Shown: one piece after another, positions 51,697 through 53,850 of the stretch
How positions within the stretch are numbered: position 1 is the first letter of the stretch
How the letters are laid out: every line of letters begins with the position of its first letter
Assembly (NCBI GenBank): GCA_031551765.1
Contig: JAVBNC010000151.1
Coordinates: 1 to 53,850, forward strand
Direction: 5' to 3'
Origin: JAVBNC01 sp031551765
GTDB taxonomy: Bacteria; Desulfobacterota; Desulfovibrionia; Desulfovibrionales; Desulfovibrionaceae
Length of the DNA stretch: 53,850 bases
Program-made: the position numbers and the translations under genes
Notes under the pieces: generated by a model
Told to the model about the DNA's origin: nothing
Seen by the model: the letters and a program-made list of their open reading frames with translations, nothing else
Database searches by the model: none

Positions 51697-51875
51697 CATA
51701 AAGGCGCCCGCCGCGAGCGGGCTGAAAAGGGAAGACGGTGCGAATCCGTCGCGGACCCGCCGCTGTAACCGGTAGACTGCCACAAGACCTAAAGTCGGCC
51801 ACTGCTCCGTAAGGAGTGGGAAGGCGTGGACGGTCGTCTGATCCGGAAGCCAGAAGACCTGCCTTTATCCATCCC
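51697..51875 (+). promoter_or_regulatory. Cobalamin (B12) riboswitch
   Basis: Classic B12-riboswitch core: AAAAGGGAAGACGGTGCGAA (51725 on), a CCGCCGCTGTAACC segment, GCCACTG...GGGAAGGC, and the B12 box GCCAGAAGACCTGCC (51849-51863; one base from the usual GCCAGGAGACCTGCC). It precedes an intrinsic terminator (51927-51961), so binding of a cobalamin is expected to stop transcription of the downstream binding-protein and ATPase genes. Exact boundaries are approximate. Confidence 0.93.
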
Positions 51876-51926
51876 CTGTTCCGGCTCGTGGTGCGGCCGG
51901 GACCCGGCCGCGATGAAAACGGTATT

Positions 51927-51961
51927 GCGGACCTCCCCAAAACGGGTGGTCCGCTTTTTTT
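51927..51961 (+). terminator. Riboswitch expression-platform terminator
   Basis: Stem GCGGACC/GGTCCGC (51927-51933, 51948-51954) followed by a T7 tract. It lies 50 bases before the start codon of the BtuF-like gene, the expected place for cobalamin-controlled termination. Confidence 0.85.
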
Positions 51962-52011
51962 GCGCCGGAAACAGTAGCGAAACCACGGTTCCCGCGCAGG
52001 AACTCCGGCTT

Positions 52012-52935
52012 ATGAAACGCTGCCGCTTTCCGGCCTTGCTGGCCGCTCTTTTCCTGCTCACGGTCTGGGCGCACCTGGCCCTGGACCGGGTCTTGGTTCA
52101 TCCTTTGGCCCCGGCCGGGACGCCGCCCGCCGCGCCGCAACGCATCGTCTCCCTGGCCCCCAGCATTACGGAAACCTTGTACGCGCTTGGTCTTGGCCCA
52201 CAGGTGGCGGGCGTCACCCAGTTCTGCGCGTATCCGCCGGAAACCGCCCTGGTCCCCCAGGTGGCCGGGTTCGGGGAGGTGCACTTCGAAGCCCTGGTCC
52301 GCGCCCGTCCGGACCTGGTGGCCCTGCCCGGCGACAGAACCGACAACCGCCTGCGCCTGGAACACCTGGGCCTGCCCACCCTGGCCCTGGACACCCTGAC
52401 CCTGCCGGGCCTCATGCACAGCATCACCCTGCTGGGAAAAGCCACCGGCCGCGAACAAGAGGCCCAAGCCCTGCTCGCTTCGCTCCAGGCGGGCCTGGAC
52501 GCCGCCCGCGCAAGCGCCAAAGGCCGCACCCGGCCCAGGGTGCTCTTTTCCGTCATGCACGCCTCCCAGGACCTGGGCTACATAGGCGAAATAACCGCCG
52601 TGGGCCGGGACGGCTTTTACAGCAAGCTGATCCGCGCGGCGGGCGGCGAAAACGTCTACCGGGGCGAGCTCTCCTTTCCCCGCCTCTCCCGCGAGGCCAT
52701 TATCGTGCTGGACCCGGAGGTCATCATCGACGTCATTCCGGCCCGGGACAACCCGGAAGGCGCGCGCAAAGACTGGGAAAGCCTGCCCACGGTCAGCGCG
52801 GTCAAAAACGGGCGCGTGCTCATCCTCACCGACCCGGCCCACACCGTGCCCGGCCCGCGTTTCGCCCAGACCCTGGCCGCGCTCTCGCAGGCCTTCCACC
52901 CCCCAAATCCGGGGGGCCGGGAGGCGCGGCCGTGA
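52012..52935 (+). CDS. BtuF-like ABC binding protein (cobalamin uptake)
   Basis: A 307-residue protein with an N-terminal membrane or signal segment (residues 6-24) and a type III binding-protein fold: RIVSLAPSITETLYALGLG (44-62), VAGVTQFCAYPPE, then EALVRARPDLVALPG and the late WESLPTVSAVKNGRVLIL. These are typical of BtuF/FepB-type proteins; the cobalamin riboswitch upstream favours a corrinoid ligand. The start at 52012 follows AGGA; the frame is open to 51826 but that part is riboswitch and terminator. No permease gene follows, which is unusual. Confidence 0.88.
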   Translation: MKRCRFPALLAALFLLTVWAHLALDRVLVHPLAPAGTPPAAPQRIVSLAPSITETLYALGLGPQVAGVTQFCAYPPETALVPQVAGFGEVHFEALVRARPDLVALPGDRTDNRLRLEHLGLPTLALDTLTLPGLMHSITLLGKATGREQEAQALLASLQAGLDAARASAKGRTRPRVLFSVMHASQDLGYIGEITAVGRDGFYSKLIRAAGGENVYRGELSFPRLSREAIIVLDPEVIIDVIPARDNPEGARKDWESLPTVSAVKNGRVLILTDPAHTVPGPRFAQTLAALSQAFHPPNPGGREARP

Positions 52936-53723
52936 GCCAAACCATGCTGCGCCTTGCGGGCTACTCTTTCGCCTTTGACGGCAAAGCCGTGCTTCAGGAT
53001 CTCTCCTTCAGCCTGGGCGCGGGGGCGTATCTCTCCATCATCGGCCCCAACGGCGCGGGCAAGTCCACCCTGCTCAAGTGCCTGCTGCGCCTGCACGAAG
53101 AAGGCCGCGCCCAGGGCCTGGCGGAAGTGCGCGGCAAAAGCCTGGCCGCCTACCCGCAGCGGGAACTGGCCACGGTCATGTCCTACGTGCCCCAGGCCGG
53201 GGGCTGGATACCGCCGTTCAGCGTGGAGGAATTCCTGCGCCTCAGCCGCTACCCCTACGCCCCCCCGGCGGGAAAATTACGCGGCGCGGACCTGGCGGCC
53301 GTGCAGCGCGCCCTCTCGCTCACGGGCATGGAAGCCCTGGCCTCCCGCCGCCTGAAAACCCTGTCCGGCGGCGAGCGCCAGAAAGCCTATCTGGCCGCCG
53401 CCCTGGCCCAGGAAACCCCCATCATGCTGCTGGACGAGCCGGCCTCTTTCCTGGACCCCCGGCACGCGGCGGAACTGAACCTGCTGCTGAAAACCCTGAA
53501 CCGCGAGCAGGGTCTGACCATGCTCACAGTCACCCACGACCTGAACCACCCCCTGGACGCGGGCGGCAACGTCCTGGTGCTGCGCCGGGGACGCCAGCTC
53601 TTTTTCGGCCCCGCCCAAAGCCTGCTGGACAACGATATCCTGGAAACCGCCTTCGGCCTGGGCTTCACCCGCCTGCCCCACCCCGAAGACGGACTTCCCA
53701 TTATTTTACCTAGAGCATTTTAA
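52932..53723 (+). CDS. ABC ATPase, BtuD/FecE type, 3' end altered by IS insertion
   Basis: A 263-residue ATPase: Walker A GPNGAGKST (38-46), signature LSGGERQ (144-150), Walker B LLDEP (166-170), switch VTHDLNHP. GTG start overlaps the stop of the binding-protein gene (GTGA). The family normally also has a BtuC permease, which is missing between the two genes. The IS630-like element begins at the TA at 53711-53712, so the last residues (R-A-F) and the TAA stop are read from the IS end; the native C-terminus is lost, though only the tail should be affected. Confidence 0.9.
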   Translation: MSQTMLRLAGYSFAFDGKAVLQDLSFSLGAGAYLSIIGPNGAGKSTLLKCLLRLHEEGRAQGLAEVRGKSLAAYPQRELATVMSYVPQAGGWIPPFSVEEFLRLSRYPYAPPAGKLRGADLAAVQRALSLTGMEALASRRLKTLSGGERQKAYLAAALAQETPIMLLDEPASFLDPRHAAELNLLLKTLNREQGLTMLTVTHDLNHPLDAGGNVLVLRRGRQLFFGPAQSLLDNDILETAFGLGFTRLPHPEDGLPIILPRAF

Positions 53724-53850
53724 AATTGAATTTTCTCTAAATATAGTCTAGAATGTGCACATGAGAAAAATCACACCAGAACTTCGTCAGCGTGCATTGG
53801 AAGCGTACCAAACAGGACGATATACTCAATCACATCTTGCAGATATTTTT
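53711..53850 (+). mobile_element. IS630-like element, left end (continues past window)
   Basis: The element begins at a TA (53711-53712), the target of IS630/Tc1-type transposons. Its terminal sequence TAGAGCATTTTAAAATTG is itself a hairpin with CAATTTT-like pairing (GAGCATTTTAAAATTGAATTTTCTC), and it matches the right end of three-hairpin copy 1 (read in reverse) with few differences. A transposase reading frame starts at 53761. The right end and target duplication lie outside the window. Confidence 0.8.
53761..53850 (+). CDS. IS630-family transposase, N-terminus (partial)
   Basis: Thirty codons beginning MRKITPELRQRALEAYQTGR and continuing to the window end. The pattern is the first helix-turn-helix of IS630-type transposases (a helix ELRQRALEAYQTG, a turn, then a second helix QSHLADIF). 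The catalytic DDE part is outside. Lower GC than the surrounding genes, consistent with transfer. Confidence 0.8.
   Translation, partial: MRKITPELRQRALEAYQTGRYTQSHLADIF

Noticed and set aside
51826..52011. N-terminal extension of the BtuF-like protein
   Set aside because: The extension is the riboswitch B12 box, the terminator hairpin and its T tract; the signal segment starts at 52012.
1..53850. The set of spaced 127-bp repeats considered as a CRISPR or retron-type array
   Set aside because: Copies are kilobases apart, hairpin-rich, in both orientations and bounded by TA, with no cas or reverse-transcriptase gene nearby.

Overview
The window looks like a chromosomal segment of a high-GC Gram-negative bacterium. 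It has PNAG export through an outer-membrane porin, a type III glutamine synthetase, DUF169 and DUF903 proteins, a TAXI-type TRAP transporter, peptide-type ABC operons, sigma-54 regulation and many GC-rich intergenic hairpins. This mix suggests a Desulfovibrionaceae-like (Desulfobacterota) anaerobe. That assignment is inference from gene content; no rRNA gene is present.

Layout. (1) 183-7293, minus strand: a complete pgaABCD operon for poly-beta-1,6-N-acetylglucosamine. (2) 7723-15770: a TRAP permease, its TAXI binding protein and a metallophosphoesterase on plus; a LysR regulator with a small thioredoxin-fold-like protein, an OsmC-like protein and a sulfatase-superfamily enzyme on minus. The TRAP and sulfatase promoters share a 32-nt box (28/32 identical) ending at a -35 element with 17-nt spacing, so they look like one regulon. 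(3) 16201-18933: a DUF169 protein divergent from a Tat-exported, Met-rich multicopper oxidase. (4) 19062-31723: a peptide-type ABC operon with tandem binding-protein paralogues, an RraA-like aldolase and 2-/3-hydroxyacid dehydrogenases, divergent from an RpiR regulator and another hydroxyacid dehydrogenase. (5) 31842-33203: a polyferredoxin membrane protein. (6) 33451-41811: a second ABC operon, again with tandem binding proteins, plus an M20 amidohydrolase. (7) 42302-51294: glnN divergent from carAB and a NifA-like sigma-54 activator; both divergent promoters look sigma-54-like. (8) 51318-53723: a small lipoprotein, then a cobalamin riboswitch with terminator controlling a BtuF-like binding protein and an ABC ATPase. 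(9) 53711-end: the left end of an IS630-like element.

The most unusual content is between genes. Seven copies of a three-hairpin element, mostly 127 bp and bounded by TAGAGCA/TGCTCTA, are scattered through the window. Their stems differ between copies but remain paired, and the end of one copy resembles the terminal repeat of the IS630-like element. Three copies sit exactly in the TA of a gene's stop codon (pgaC, the DUF169 gene, the ghrA-like gene). Each recreates TAG, and conceptual removal restores an in-frame TAA or TAG. A second palindromic family (about 150 bp, two copies) and a third family of gcaggg-type hairpins fill other spacers.
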